Source: Minwuiaceae bacterium (lineage in GTDB: Bacteria; Pseudomonadota; Alphaproteobacteria; Minwuiales; Minwuiaceae). Taken from it: a stretch of 64,000 nucleotides of DNA. A program made the position numbers and the translations under genes. The notes beneath the pieces are model-generated. The model did not search any database and had not been told where the DNA came from. It saw only the letters and a list, made by a program, of their open reading frames with translations. The stretch spans positions 1 through 64,000 of the forward strand of contig JANQEE010000055.1 of the NCBI GenBank assembly GCA_028278525.1. Direction: 5' to 3'. Positions within the stretch are counted from its first letter, which is position 1. Each line of letters opens with the position of its first letter. Of this stretch, positions 17,378-25,298 are shown one piece after another.

Positions 17378-17662
17378 TCACGCGCGGCTGAGAAACTCTT
17401 TTAAGAGTGAGTCTTCGCACTCGCCCGGGAGCTGAACCCCTCTCTTGCCTCCCTCCAACAGGCTGCGGCCTTCCATCTGCATCTGCAGTGCCTGGAGCTC
17501 AGCCGAGAAGTTCTCCGGGTTGTCTAGCACCAGTTGGTTGGCCGCATCGAACAACGAGTCCACCTTGGCGCCGATCTTAGCGGCCTTTGCCTGGCGCTCC
17601 GTGACTTCATCGCTAGTGTCAGTGAGAGACGTGGTTTTGGTTGTGCTTTCGCTAACAGCCAT
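17378..17662 (-). CDS. sctF: T3SS needle subunit SctF
   Basis: A 94-aa protein starting MAVSESTTKTTSLTDTS with AAAGGAAA ahead of its ATG at 17662; the longer open frame is an Arg-rich shadow. It shows the needle pattern of two helices around an Asn-Pro turn: KVDSLFDAANQLVLDNPENF and SAELQALQMQMEGRSLLEGG, ending LLKEFLSRA. It is exported and polymerises into the extracellular needle. It sits between its predicted YscE and YscG chaperones. The C-terminus is slightly longer than usual and contains a Cys (GECED), unusual for a needle subunit. Confidence 0.75.
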   Translation of the reverse strand: MAVSESTTKTTSLTDTSDEVTERQAKAAKIGAKVDSLFDAANQLVLDNPENFSAELQALQMQMEGRSLLEGGKRGVQLPGECEDSLLKEFLSRA

Positions 17663-17736
17663 TTTGGTTTCCTTTCCGTCGTATTTCGGTTGGTTTGAAC
17701 GCTGTGCGCAGTGCTTTCCAGCGGCACCGCCGCGCG

Positions 17737-17985
17737 TCAGGCCGCCTTCCGGTGGTAGCCCGACCAGGCGGCGGTCACCACCAGCGCACCCGTCAGGAGG
17801 GCGACCTCGATCTTGGTAAGCCGCTGGAACTCGTCCGGCGTAACGCCGGCTTCCGCGCGCTTCTTGATGTCGGCCGCGAGGCTCCGCATCTCGGCGACTG
17901 CCGCGTCGCGGACGCCGCCGTCCTTGTCGTTGCGCAGCAGCTCCTGAAGCTCGCGCGGATCGATCTCTGCAATGGTTTCGCTCAT
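17737..17985 (-). CDS. yscE: YscE-like needle co-chaperone
   Basis: An 82-aa protein made of an acidic helix (PRELQELLRNDKDGG), a second helix (AVAEMRSLAADIKKRAEAG) and a C-terminal helix (FQRLTKIEVALLTGALVVTA). The G-(V/I)-TPDEFQ turn and length match the EscE/YscE/SsaE family, which pairs with the TPR partner to keep the needle subunit monomeric. It lies between sctD and sctF. Confidence 0.7.
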   Translation of the reverse strand: MSETIAEIDPRELQELLRNDKDGGVRDAAVAEMRSLAADIKKRAEAGVTPDEFQRLTKIEVALLTGALVVTAAWSGYHRKAA

Positions 17986-18029
17986 TCGTATCCTCTAGGG
18001 TTGCGCGGCGCGAGGGCCGCTGTGTCAAT

Positions 18030-19538
18030 CTAAGGCGTCGCCTCAGCCGAGGGGCGTCTCACACGATATAAATAGACGTGGCCGTCCTGACGAAATCTGA
18101 CGAATTCGGACGAGACCTCGATCAGCTCCGCGCCGTTCTCGGCCGTGTCGCCCACGCGCAGACTCTCACCGTCGGCGAGCAGCGCGCGGTCGTCGCCGGT
18201 GTCGGAGACGATGACGCCGAGAACGGCGATGGCGGGGCGCGTGGGGGCCGGCGGCGCGGCGGCGGTCGCCGGCGCGACAGGCTCGGGTTTGGGTCCGGGC
18301 GTGACTTGCCGAACCTCGATCGAGAGGCGGGGCCAACCGCCGTTCTGCTCGACGAAAGCCTCGCCGGTCCTGCGCCAGATCGGCACCTCGGCGCCGGTCA
18401 GGTCGCCCGAGACTCGAAGCGTGTCGTTGTGCGGCGCCACGTTAAGCCACTGGTCGAGGCCCGCGTATTTTAGCTGCCTTTCAAGCACTTGCTGCCAGTA
18501 GCGCAGGGTGGCGCGCGTGAAGCGGATCTCGGTGACTCCGGGCACGTCGCTCGAAATCAGGCGCTGCAGCGCGCCGGCTTCGACATTCGGTCCCAGGAAG
18601 CCGTCGATCCGGAATGCACCGTCCTGGATATGAGCGACCGTCAGATGGTCGCGGAAACCCGCCTCAGGCCAGGTGTGGGTGTCGAGCAGCGCCTCCAGCG
18701 TCGCCGTTAGCTGTGCGATGCTGTGGGTCTGGACCGGAGCCTCGACGCCCGAGGCGGCCACGGACGCACGCAGTCGGTCCAGCGCGGCGTCGTCGGCGAC
18801 ATAGCCTGCAACCCTAAGGCCGCCGTCGGGGCCATGCCGAACCGTGGCCCCGTCAACGCCGGCGGCGTCGACCGCCGTCTTCAGCGCCTGCAGGGCTTCC
18901 GCCCGCTCGGTGGCGGCCTGCGTCGCAACCGTTGCTTCCGTCTTGCTACTGCCGGATCCGACTGCGTAGAGCCCGCCCCCGACGCCGGCGACAAGGGCGA
19001 CGAGCGCTGCGCCAAGGAGTAGGCCGCGACGGCGCGAACCGTTGGTTTCTTTCGCGGCTTCGGGCCCGGACGCGTCGGCGCCGGCCTTCGATGCTGGCGC
19101 GGTCGTCTCATCTCCGTCCGAGGAATCCTCGTCCAGGGGCGGCGGAAATACGGCGGGGTCGGGAACGCTGAGCGCCGCCCAGTCTGTTGCCGGCAGCCCG
19201 ATGGCGACGCCCGTCGAGCCGATCAGGAGGGTGCAGGGCAGGGGGAGCGTCGCGGTCTCGCCGACCTCCAGCCAACGGTCGGACAGCGCGACGCGGCCGC
19301 CGAGCGCCTCGACGGTGATGCCGTCCTCGCCAAGCATGACCGCGGCATGTTCGTCGGCCGCTGCGTCGTCTACCAGGCAGATGTCGGCGGAGTCGCCACG
19401 CCCGATCACGTAGCGATCGGCGCGCAGCGGCATCTGCGCGTCGCGCTGTGGCCCATCGATCAGCCGGAGAACCGCTGCCGGCGCACCTTCGAGCACGTCT
19501 GCCGTATCGCCATCCTGCTTCATTGTGTCGTCCGTCAC
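18030..19538 (-). CDS. sctD: T3SS inner-membrane ring protein SctD (YscD family)
   Basis: A 502-aa protein. Residues 20-120 form a cytoplasmic FHA-like domain (RYVIGRGDSADICLVDD, then LEVGETATLPLP). A basic stretch and one membrane helix follow near 168-192 (GLLLGAALVALVAGVGGGLY). The periplasmic part has BON-like ring-building repeats (VRHGPDGGLRVAGYVADDAA and FRIDGFLGPN). SctD forms the outer of the two inner-membrane rings. The GTG start overlaps the stop of the upstream chaperone (GTGA); an ATG five codons in is an alternative. YscD is about 420 aa; the excess is an acidic linker before the membrane helix. Confidence 0.9.
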   Translation of the reverse strand: MTDDTMKQDGDTADVLEGAPAAVLRLIDGPQRDAQMPLRADRYVIGRGDSADICLVDDAAADEHAAVMLGEDGITVEALGGRVALSDRWLEVGETATLPLPCTLLIGSTGVAIGLPATDWAALSVPDPAVFPPPLDEDSSDGDETTAPASKAGADASGPEAAKETNGSRRRGLLLGAALVALVAGVGGGLYAVGSGSSKTEATVATQAATERAEALQALKTAVDAAGVDGATVRHGPDGGLRVAGYVADDAALDRLRASVAASGVEAPVQTHSIAQLTATLEALLDTHTWPEAGFRDHLTVAHIQDGAFRIDGFLGPNVEAGALQRLISSDVPGVTEIRFTRATLRYWQQVLERQLKYAGLDQWLNVAPHNDTLRVSGDLTGAEVPIWRRTGEAFVEQNGGWPRLSIEVRQVTPGPKPEPVAPATAAAPPAPTRPAIAVLGVIVSDTGDDRALLADGESLRVGDTAENGAELIEVSSEFVRFRQDGHVYLYRVRRPSAEATP

Positions 19539-19984
19539 GGAAAGACGAACTGCCTCGGCGGTGCCATCGTCGGACCGCGCGCGGTCTGCTGTTCGGCGCG
19601 CTGCGCCGTCCAGAACGCCGCCGCGTTCACGAACGCGCCGACGATTTCGTCGAATGCCGCGGCCTCCAATCCGCGTGTTTCCAGCGTCCGCATGAGGACG
19701 AGGCGATCTGCGGTGCGGTCGACCGCCAGCGTCTCCGCCGAGCGGTGCGCGCGGGCGAGCTGCAATTCCATCAGGCGCGCGATCAGCGTCTCGGCCTCGC
19801 CGTGGCGGGCTGGCAGAGCGCCAATATCGGCCTCGAGGACCGTGCGCGCTTCCGCCTGGAAGACGGCGACCTCGTATTCGCCGTCAAAGACGAAATAGCG
19901 ACGGCCGTCCTCGTCGGTCGGACCGAGGTCGAGCCGCCGTCGTTCGGCCCACTTCTTCAAGAGGGTCTCCAGCTCCTGACCCAT
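19535..19984 (-). CDS. CesT-like chaperone heading the sctD operon
   Basis: A 149-aa CesT-like protein: helix QELETLLKKWAERRRL, strands RRYFVFDGEYEVAVFQAEAR and VLEADIGAL, the helix ETLIARLMELQLARA, strand DRLVLMRTLE and a final helix. It overlaps sctD by 4 bp, so the two are translated together. A class I chaperone in first position of a structural operon recalls YscB, which with SycN serves the YopN gatekeeper; this protein may form such a hetero-pair with the 38951 product. That role is inference from position. Confidence 0.65.
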   Translation of the reverse strand: MGQELETLLKKWAERRRLDLGPTDEDGRRYFVFDGEYEVAVFQAEARTVLEADIGALPARHGEAETLIARLMELQLARAHRSAETLAVDRTADRLVLMRTLETRGLEAAAFDEIVGAFVNAAAFWTAQRAEQQTARGPTMAPPRQFVFP

Positions 19985-20050
19985 CGCCTCTGCCTTTCTC
20001 TGGGAGCGGCAGCCGTGCGCCGCCGGTACCTAATGACACTAAGGGCTCGC

Positions 20051-20061
20051 GACTTCGGACG
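20051..20061 (-). promoter_or_regulatory. Single candidate T3SS operator half-site
   Basis: Minus-strand GTCCGAAGTCG, identical to the second unit of the 11763 site, 67 bp upstream of the chaperone-sctD operon. The 11-bp partner is not evident; a weaker GTCCACTTT lies 19 bp away. Confidence 0.5.
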
Positions 20062-20257
20062 GCCCCGCCCAAAGTGGACGAAACTCTGACGATCCCCCCA
20101 CCGCATCGCGGGAAAGCGCAGCGACGGGCCGCGGCGTAGCTGGTCAACACGCACGGTCCGCACCGCGCGCAGTTGCCGCCGATCTCCCTCAAACATCGCT
20201 GAGAGAACGGCGTGAGCGTCGTCGTCGCGGCGCTCCGGGCGCTCTCGGGCCCGCATG

Positions 20258-20287
20258 GTCCGAACTCCGTCCGAACAGTCCGATGCC
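20258..20287 (+). promoter_or_regulatory. Candidate T3SS operator, tandem repeats
   Basis: GTCCGAACTCC then GTCCGAACA at an 11-bp step, followed by a third GTCCGATGCC after 9 bp. It lies 72-101 bp upstream of the lcrG-like start at 20359, on the same strand. It is among the strongest copies in the window. Confidence 0.7.
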
Positions 20288-20358
20288 ATTGCGCGCCATG
20301 TCGCCGATATTCGACACGGAGAGGCGCCAATGCGCCGCTAACCGAATGGAGACCGAGG

Positions 20359-20613
20359 ATGAGCGAGACCGAACAGCCGCTGTCGCCGAAGCAGCGGCGG
20401 GCGCGCCGCGAGGCGCAGGTCATCGAGACGCGCGAGACCGTGGCGCGGAGCCGGGCGCTGCTGGAGGAAGGGCGAAAGGTACGCGCTCAGTTGCGCATCA
20501 CCAAAGACCAGATCGCGACCTACGTCGCGGAGCGCCGCGCGGTGCGAAACGAGCTGTCTGCCTTGAACGGCAAGAAGCGGAAGAAGTCGAAGCGGGTGCG
20601 GACCCCGGTCTGA
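20359..20613 (+). CDS. Small basic coiled-coil protein, LcrG-like by position
   Basis: An 84-aa basic helical protein starting MSETEQPLSPKQRRARREA, with GGAG and GAGG just before the ATG; upstream frame extension is rejected. The pattern TVARSRALLEEGRKVRAQLR, RITKDQIATYVAERRAVRNE and a Lys/Arg tail resembles LcrG/PcrV-partner proteins (ADSDHRAKLLQEM, GLTPEAVMKI, basic tail). In Yersinia LcrG binds the tip protein LcrV and is the first gene of lcrGVH-yopBD. Here it likewise precedes tip-like genes, SycD and the translocators. Sequence similarity is weak, so synteny carries the call. Confidence 0.5.
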   Translation: MSETEQPLSPKQRRARREAQVIETRETVARSRALLEEGRKVRAQLRITKDQIATYVAERRAVRNELSALNGKKRKKSKRVRTPV

Positions 20614-20658
20614 CGGCACCGCACGATCAAGCAGATGCGCAACAAGGAGACTTGAGCG

Positions 20659-22326
20659 ATGGCTCACGAGGTCAAGCACGCCAAAAGCGACTACGGCAGT
20701 ATCGAAGTCGATGAACATAGGAACAAGGCCAAGGGCATTACCTACAGTAGCGAGGACATCTGGACGGACCGTGACGACGAATATGGCGATCTGTACGAAG
20801 GACAGGTCCACGAAATCGAAGGCCACATGTCGGAGCTGGAGGACGATATGGAGGCTTGGAGGCGCGGCGACAACGTATCCGGCGATACGCTCGACAACTT
20901 CATCAAGTACGCCAGCATGTTCGATCCGGCCGAGCTCCAGCAGATCTACGAACACGGCGGGATCCAGAACAAGGAAGTGCTCGACGCGCTCAAGGTCGCC
21001 TGCATGCTGAAGGGTCTCGGCTACAGCGACAGCGAAGTCAACAAGATGATGAAGAACTACATGGCGCTGTCGGATGAGGACAAGGCGGATGTCGTCGCGA
21101 ACACGTACAACGTCGACATCGAACACAACGTCCACGTTCACGTGAGGATCGGTGACGACAGCTACGGACTTCTGGACAACGAGTGGGCCGACTTCGACTG
21201 CACGAAGGAGATGACCATGTCGGTGGCTTTCCTGCAGTACGCGGATCCCGACGACATCAAAGCCGACTACGAAAGCGACCCCGACAAATCCATGTACCAA
21301 TGTTTCATGGATCTGGACTTCTCGGGCGACTACGCGAGCATCGAGGACGACTACAGCACGGAGCTCACCTACCTGAGGGGCCACCCCGACTGGGAGCAGA
21401 TGGGCGATGAGGCGATGGATGACATGAAGAACATCATCCGCGCCATGCCCGACGCCAAGGCCGACGCCGAGGCCGAGGCTGCGGATGGCGACAGCGCCGA
21501 TCCGACGACGATGACGGATGTCCCGGTGAACTACTCCGACGCGCGCGAGGTCCTGTACTCGTCCGAGCTCTGGGAAGAGATCGACGAGAACGGCATTCCC
21601 GACAACGAGGAGGATCTAGACGCGCTGATCGGCGAGACCTGCCCGTCGTGGGAAACCGTGGATCCCGATCAGAAGCAGATGGTGCTTGACTGGATAACCG
21701 CCGCTTCCGACCCAAGCAACGTGGTCGGCGCGGACGGCAACGTCTACCACCAGACCGGCGTGAACGAGGACGGCGAGCCGGTCTTCACCCTTGTCGCCGA
21801 GGCGCCGACGCCGGAGTCCCTGAAGGACGGCGGCGCGTCGATGCTCGATACGCTGGTCCTCGTGGTGCTGATGATGTTCGTGTTGGAGCATCGTATGGAC
21901 GGTCAGGAAGAACAGGTCCGCGGCTACGGAGACCGGACCGAGGCGAAGAACGACATGCTCGACGACAACAACAAGGTCGAGAACTACGTCTCCGGCCTCA
22001 TCGCGGAGGCGAAAGACGGAAATGTCGATGCGACCGATGGCGAGGTGACGCTTTCGGACGGCACCAGCGTGACGGTCGAGGACTACATCGAAATGAACAA
22101 CATCGACATACCGGAAGGCTGCGATCTTTCCAACATGACGCAGGAGGAGGCGGATGCGGTGGTCGACAGCATCGGCACGTTCGGCCAAAAGTGCAGCACG
22201 GACGCCAATACGGAGGTGCAGACACTGAACGAGGCGACGAACCGCTACGAAACCACGGCGCAAATGACGTCAGGTTACGTTAAGACCAGCTTCACCACCG
22301 ACACTCATATCATCGAAAACATCTGA
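20659..22326 (+). CDS. Large acidic tip-like protein (SctA candidate 1)
   Basis: A 555-aa very acidic protein with AAGGAG before its ATG and no signal peptide. It has helical units such as MLKGLGYSDSEVNKMMKNYM followed by ALSDEDKADVVANTY, an acidic Asp-rich linker (DADSADPTTM region) and a C-terminal third with predicted long helices (FVLEHRMDGQEEQVRGYGDR and TEVQTLNEATNRYETTAQMT). The C-terminal third aligns in layout with that of the next gene, including a SDP.N.V...DGNV segment, so the two are paralogues. Position between the LcrG-like gene and SycD is that of LcrV. It is about 200 residues longer than LcrV. Tip function is inferred from synteny and coiled-coil layout. Confidence 0.45.
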   Translation: MAHEVKHAKSDYGSIEVDEHRNKAKGITYSSEDIWTDRDDEYGDLYEGQVHEIEGHMSELEDDMEAWRRGDNVSGDTLDNFIKYASMFDPAELQQIYEHGGIQNKEVLDALKVACMLKGLGYSDSEVNKMMKNYMALSDEDKADVVANTYNVDIEHNVHVHVRIGDDSYGLLDNEWADFDCTKEMTMSVAFLQYADPDDIKADYESDPDKSMYQCFMDLDFSGDYASIEDDYSTELTYLRGHPDWEQMGDEAMDDMKNIIRAMPDAKADAEAEAADGDSADPTTMTDVPVNYSDAREVLYSSELWEEIDENGIPDNEEDLDALIGETCPSWETVDPDQKQMVLDWITAASDPSNVVGADGNVYHQTGVNEDGEPVFTLVAEAPTPESLKDGGASMLDTLVLVVLMMFVLEHRMDGQEEQVRGYGDRTEAKNDMLDDNNKVENYVSGLIAEAKDGNVDATDGEVTLSDGTSVTVEDYIEMNNIDIPEGCDLSNMTQEEADAVVDSIGTFGQKCSTDANTEVQTLNEATNRYETTAQMTSGYVKTSFTTDTHIIENI

Positions 22327-22349
22327 TCGTGAATCACGGAAGCTGACCC

Positions 22350-24716
22350 ATGTCTAATGCACCAATCAGCCAAGCAGGCCCGGTAGAAACGACAGGGGAA
22401 TCCCAGTCGGTCCCCAACAATCTCATCCTGGTGTCCTACGCGGCGAAGCACCAAGACTTCGCCGACCTCCTCCTCAGTTTGAACGGGATTGGGACCACGA
22501 CGTCTGGCCCGCTCACCGAGGAGCAGGTCGGGCAGCTTGCGGACGTACTAGCCAGTATTCCGCCAGACTTCGATGAGCTCAAATCAGATCAATCTATGCA
22601 AAAGGCTCTGTTCGGCAGCAAGTCGGGCAACGGAGACGAGATCAATACGCTGGAGCTGATCGCCGGCCTCTCCAATGCGGGTCTCAGCGATGAAGAGATC
22701 TGCGAAGCCGTCAACAACTTCGGGACCCTGTCGCCGGAACAGCAGAACGACGTACTCGGCACGCTCGCGCCTACGACGCAGGGTAAGTCTGGCTCCGCTT
22801 CCTGGGCGCCGCCTACCGCCGCCCAGAAACAGGCAGCGGACTCGCTGCTCAATAACGTAGGGTTAGTAGCAGCCGGCCTCAGCGACGAGCAGATCGCGAC
22901 GGTCTTGAGCCTGGGCCTATCCGAGTCGGAGAAGGAAGGGCTGGGGGCACTGCTGGCAGTCGGTGCCGCGAAGTCAGGTCAGGGCACGGTCACGGAAGAC
23001 CAGATTTACGCGCTCTCGGGGGTGCTTGGCCTTGACGATGAGGAACGGCAGGGTTTGCTCGATGCGGGCATCGTTTCCGTTAGTGACCTCGATACGGCGA
23101 ACCAGATCTTCTCGCAGCTTAACACGGGTGTTTACCGGCCGGACGACCTGGCCGCGGCCCTGAACAGCGGCGGCGGCGCGGGCACCCTCGGCGTAGCGGC
23201 GACGCAATCTGCGATCGATTCCCTAGTCGGATATCACAGGATCGATGACGATACGTATGCCCTCGTGCTGGACGCCGCGTCCTCGATGTCAATGGCCGAC
23301 ATTAAGTCGGCGTTGGCCAGCGGCGACATCGAGCAGGACCAGGCGGACATGCTGATGGCCGTCAAGGGGATGCAGGCCAACGGCGCGAGCGACGAAGAGA
23401 TTAAGAACGCCTTGGTTCTGATGTTCGGTATAATGTCGCCGGAAGACGCACACAAAGCGGCCACCGTGCTTAGCGTGCCGGGGGACGACTCAGCCGCGAT
23501 GGCCCAGTTCGTCGGCTCCGGCGTCCAGTATGACCTGAGCGCCGAAAGCCTGCTGGACATCGACGACTTCGAAGCGCAGGCCCAGGCGGCGTTGTCGTTC
23601 GCGCCGTCGGACATCAACTCTTTTGTCTCCGACGACTTCACCCAGGCGGACGCCGACCGGCTGATCGTCGGCGCGGCTATGGTCAATGCCGGTCTGGAGG
23701 GCGACGATCTGACGGCGGCGATGGCGACCTACGACAGCCTGTCGGATGTCGACAAAGCCTATATCGTGGAACAGTGCTCGGATCGAACCCTCGCCGGATC
23801 CAATTGCTTCGGCGATCTGGGCGTGCGGCCCGACTACAGCCAGTCGAAACTGGCCTTCGACAGCTCCGAGCCGACCGATACTCAGACGTACATCTGCGAC
23901 TACCTGGTCAACGACGTCGCTTCCCAGGGCGTCACGGTCCAGGACTTCGTCAGTGTTACGGCCGCCGCGGTCGCCGCCGCCGAGGAGTCGGACTTTGAAC
24001 TGCCGGAGAACGCCGACGAGGCGCAAGCGCGCGCCTACTGCGAGAACATGGTCACGGGCTGGGACGACATGTCGACCGAGCAGCAGGACATGATCATAAA
24101 CTATTACGTGGCGTCATCGGACCCGGATAACACCGTCGACGAAGACGGCAATATCGTCGACCCCGACGGTAACGTCGTCGCCCCCGCGCTCTCGCAGGAG
24201 GCAATGGCGGCCGCGGGCCTCTCCGACGCGCAGGAGATCTCCACCTACGACGCGCTGCTCGTCGCGCTCGGCGGCAGGTTGGATTCTCAGCAAGATCGCG
24301 TCCGACAATACGCCGATCAGGTGGAGCTGCAGAACCAACAGATGGACGTGGCCAACGAGGTCGAGAGCAACCTCGAGTCCAACGAGCCCACCGGCGACGA
24401 TACGCTCGACATTACCCAGATGTACGTCACCGACGCCGACGGCAACACGGTTTCCTACTCGGTTTGGCTGGAGCACGAGGGAATCGGGCTGCCGGGGGGG
24501 TCGGACCCGACCAAGCTCACGCCGGCGCAGGTCGATCAACTCGAAAACGAGGTCGACACTTATGCCAAAAACAAGGGCGCCGACGCCAAAGACACGGAAC
24601 TCGAACTACAGGACGCCAACAATAGCTTAAAGGCGACGATCGAGCTGATGAGCGCCGAGATCAAGTTGTTCGGCGATCTCCAATACGAGCTATTCCGCGA
24701 TTTCCCGGAAAACTAA
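22350..24716 (+). CDS. Very large tip-like protein with internal helical repeats (SctA candidate 2)
   Basis: A 788-aa acidic protein. Residues 100-480 contain repeated units of about 35-45 residues of the form AGLSDEEI..A......LSPE....V: AGLSDEEICEAVNNFGTLSP, AGLSDEQIATVLSLGLSESE, GASDEEIKNALVLMFGIMSP and AGLEGDDLTAAMATYDSLSD. A SSDPDNTVDEDGNIVDPDGN segment (EF-hand-like in flavour) follows. The C-terminal 180 residues are coiled coil (LLVALGGRLDSQQDRVRQYA and LKATIELMSAEIKLFGDLQY) as in needle-tip or EspA-type filament subunits. It is the second protein in the LcrV position. The role is inferred. Confidence 0.45.
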   Translation: MSNAPISQAGPVETTGESQSVPNNLILVSYAAKHQDFADLLLSLNGIGTTTSGPLTEEQVGQLADVLASIPPDFDELKSDQSMQKALFGSKSGNGDEINTLELIAGLSNAGLSDEEICEAVNNFGTLSPEQQNDVLGTLAPTTQGKSGSASWAPPTAAQKQAADSLLNNVGLVAAGLSDEQIATVLSLGLSESEKEGLGALLAVGAAKSGQGTVTEDQIYALSGVLGLDDEERQGLLDAGIVSVSDLDTANQIFSQLNTGVYRPDDLAAALNSGGGAGTLGVAATQSAIDSLVGYHRIDDDTYALVLDAASSMSMADIKSALASGDIEQDQADMLMAVKGMQANGASDEEIKNALVLMFGIMSPEDAHKAATVLSVPGDDSAAMAQFVGSGVQYDLSAESLLDIDDFEAQAQAALSFAPSDINSFVSDDFTQADADRLIVGAAMVNAGLEGDDLTAAMATYDSLSDVDKAYIVEQCSDRTLAGSNCFGDLGVRPDYSQSKLAFDSSEPTDTQTYICDYLVNDVASQGVTVQDFVSVTAAAVAAAEESDFELPENADEAQARAYCENMVTGWDDMSTEQQDMIINYYVASSDPDNTVDEDGNIVDPDGNVVAPALSQEAMAAAGLSDAQEISTYDALLVALGGRLDSQQDRVRQYADQVELQNQQMDVANEVESNLESNEPTGDDTLDITQMYVTDADGNTVSYSVWLEHEGIGLPGGSDPTKLTPAQVDQLENEVDTYAKNKGADAKDTELELQDANNSLKATIELMSAEIKLFGDLQYELFRDFPEN

Positions 24717-24740
24717 CGGATCCTTGGAAGGAGCCAGATC

Positions 24741-25295
24741 ATGGAAGCATTCGAACAGATCACCGAAGACGACATCCGGGCCTCCGTATCGCGGCTCGAC
24801 TTCAACCTCCAGAGTATGACGCGGGACGAATTCGCCGACCGGCTGGTCGGGTTGATGAAAGGCGAACTGATGCCAAAGGACGTGCAAGGCATCAGCGACG
24901 AGACCATGGAGCGTATCTACGCGCTCGCCTATTCGGCGTTCAGTGCCGGGCGCATCGACGACGCGCGGACCTTGTTCCAGTTCCTGTGCGCCAACGATTA
25001 CCTGAGCGGCAGATACTGGCTGGGCCTCGGCGCCTGTGAGTACGCGGAGGAGGACTATGCGTCGGCTGTGCAGGCCTATGCGATGGCCTGCCTGACGAGC
25101 CCCGGGGATCCGCGCCCACGGCTACGGTCGGCCGACTGCCTGCTGGCGCTCGGGCAGCCTTCGTCGGCGATTACGGCGCTGCGGGAAGCGGTCGAGCTCT
25201 GCGGTGACGCGGCCGAGCATGCGAGCCGCCGAGCGCGGGCGGAAAAGCTGCTCGGCGTCGTCGAGGCGAGCCTGGCCGAGCTGGCGGAGGCCTGA
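24741..25295 (+). CDS. sycD: Class II translocator chaperone (SycD/LcrH family)
   Basis: A 184-aa protein with three tandem TPRs typical of SycD/IpgC/PcrH: ERIYALAYSAFSAGRIDDAR, YWLGLGACEYAEEDYASAVQ and the third unit RLRSADCLLALGQPSSAITA. The N-terminal helix carries the dimerisation-type segment. Class II chaperones bind both hydrophobic translocators before export and often act in feedback regulation. AAGGAG precedes the ATG, and only 3 nt separate it from the translocator gene downstream, as in lcrH-yopB. Confidence 0.9.
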   Translation: MEAFEQITEDDIRASVSRLDFNLQSMTRDEFADRLVGLMKGELMPKDVQGISDETMERIYALAYSAFSAGRIDDARTLFQFLCANDYLSGRYWLGLGACEYAEEDYASAVQAYAMACLTSPGDPRPRLRSADCLLALGQPSSAITALREAVELCGDAAEHASRRARAEKLLGVVEASLAELAEA

Positions 25296-25298
25296 GCG

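Larger units (their letters stand above)
19985..20358. other. Divergent promoter region between the sctD and lcrGVH-like operons
   Basis: A 374-bp region containing candidate operator copies for both directions: a single minus-strand copy at 20051-20061 and a tandem plus-strand copy at 20258-20287. I see no gene in it. Confidence 0.6.
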
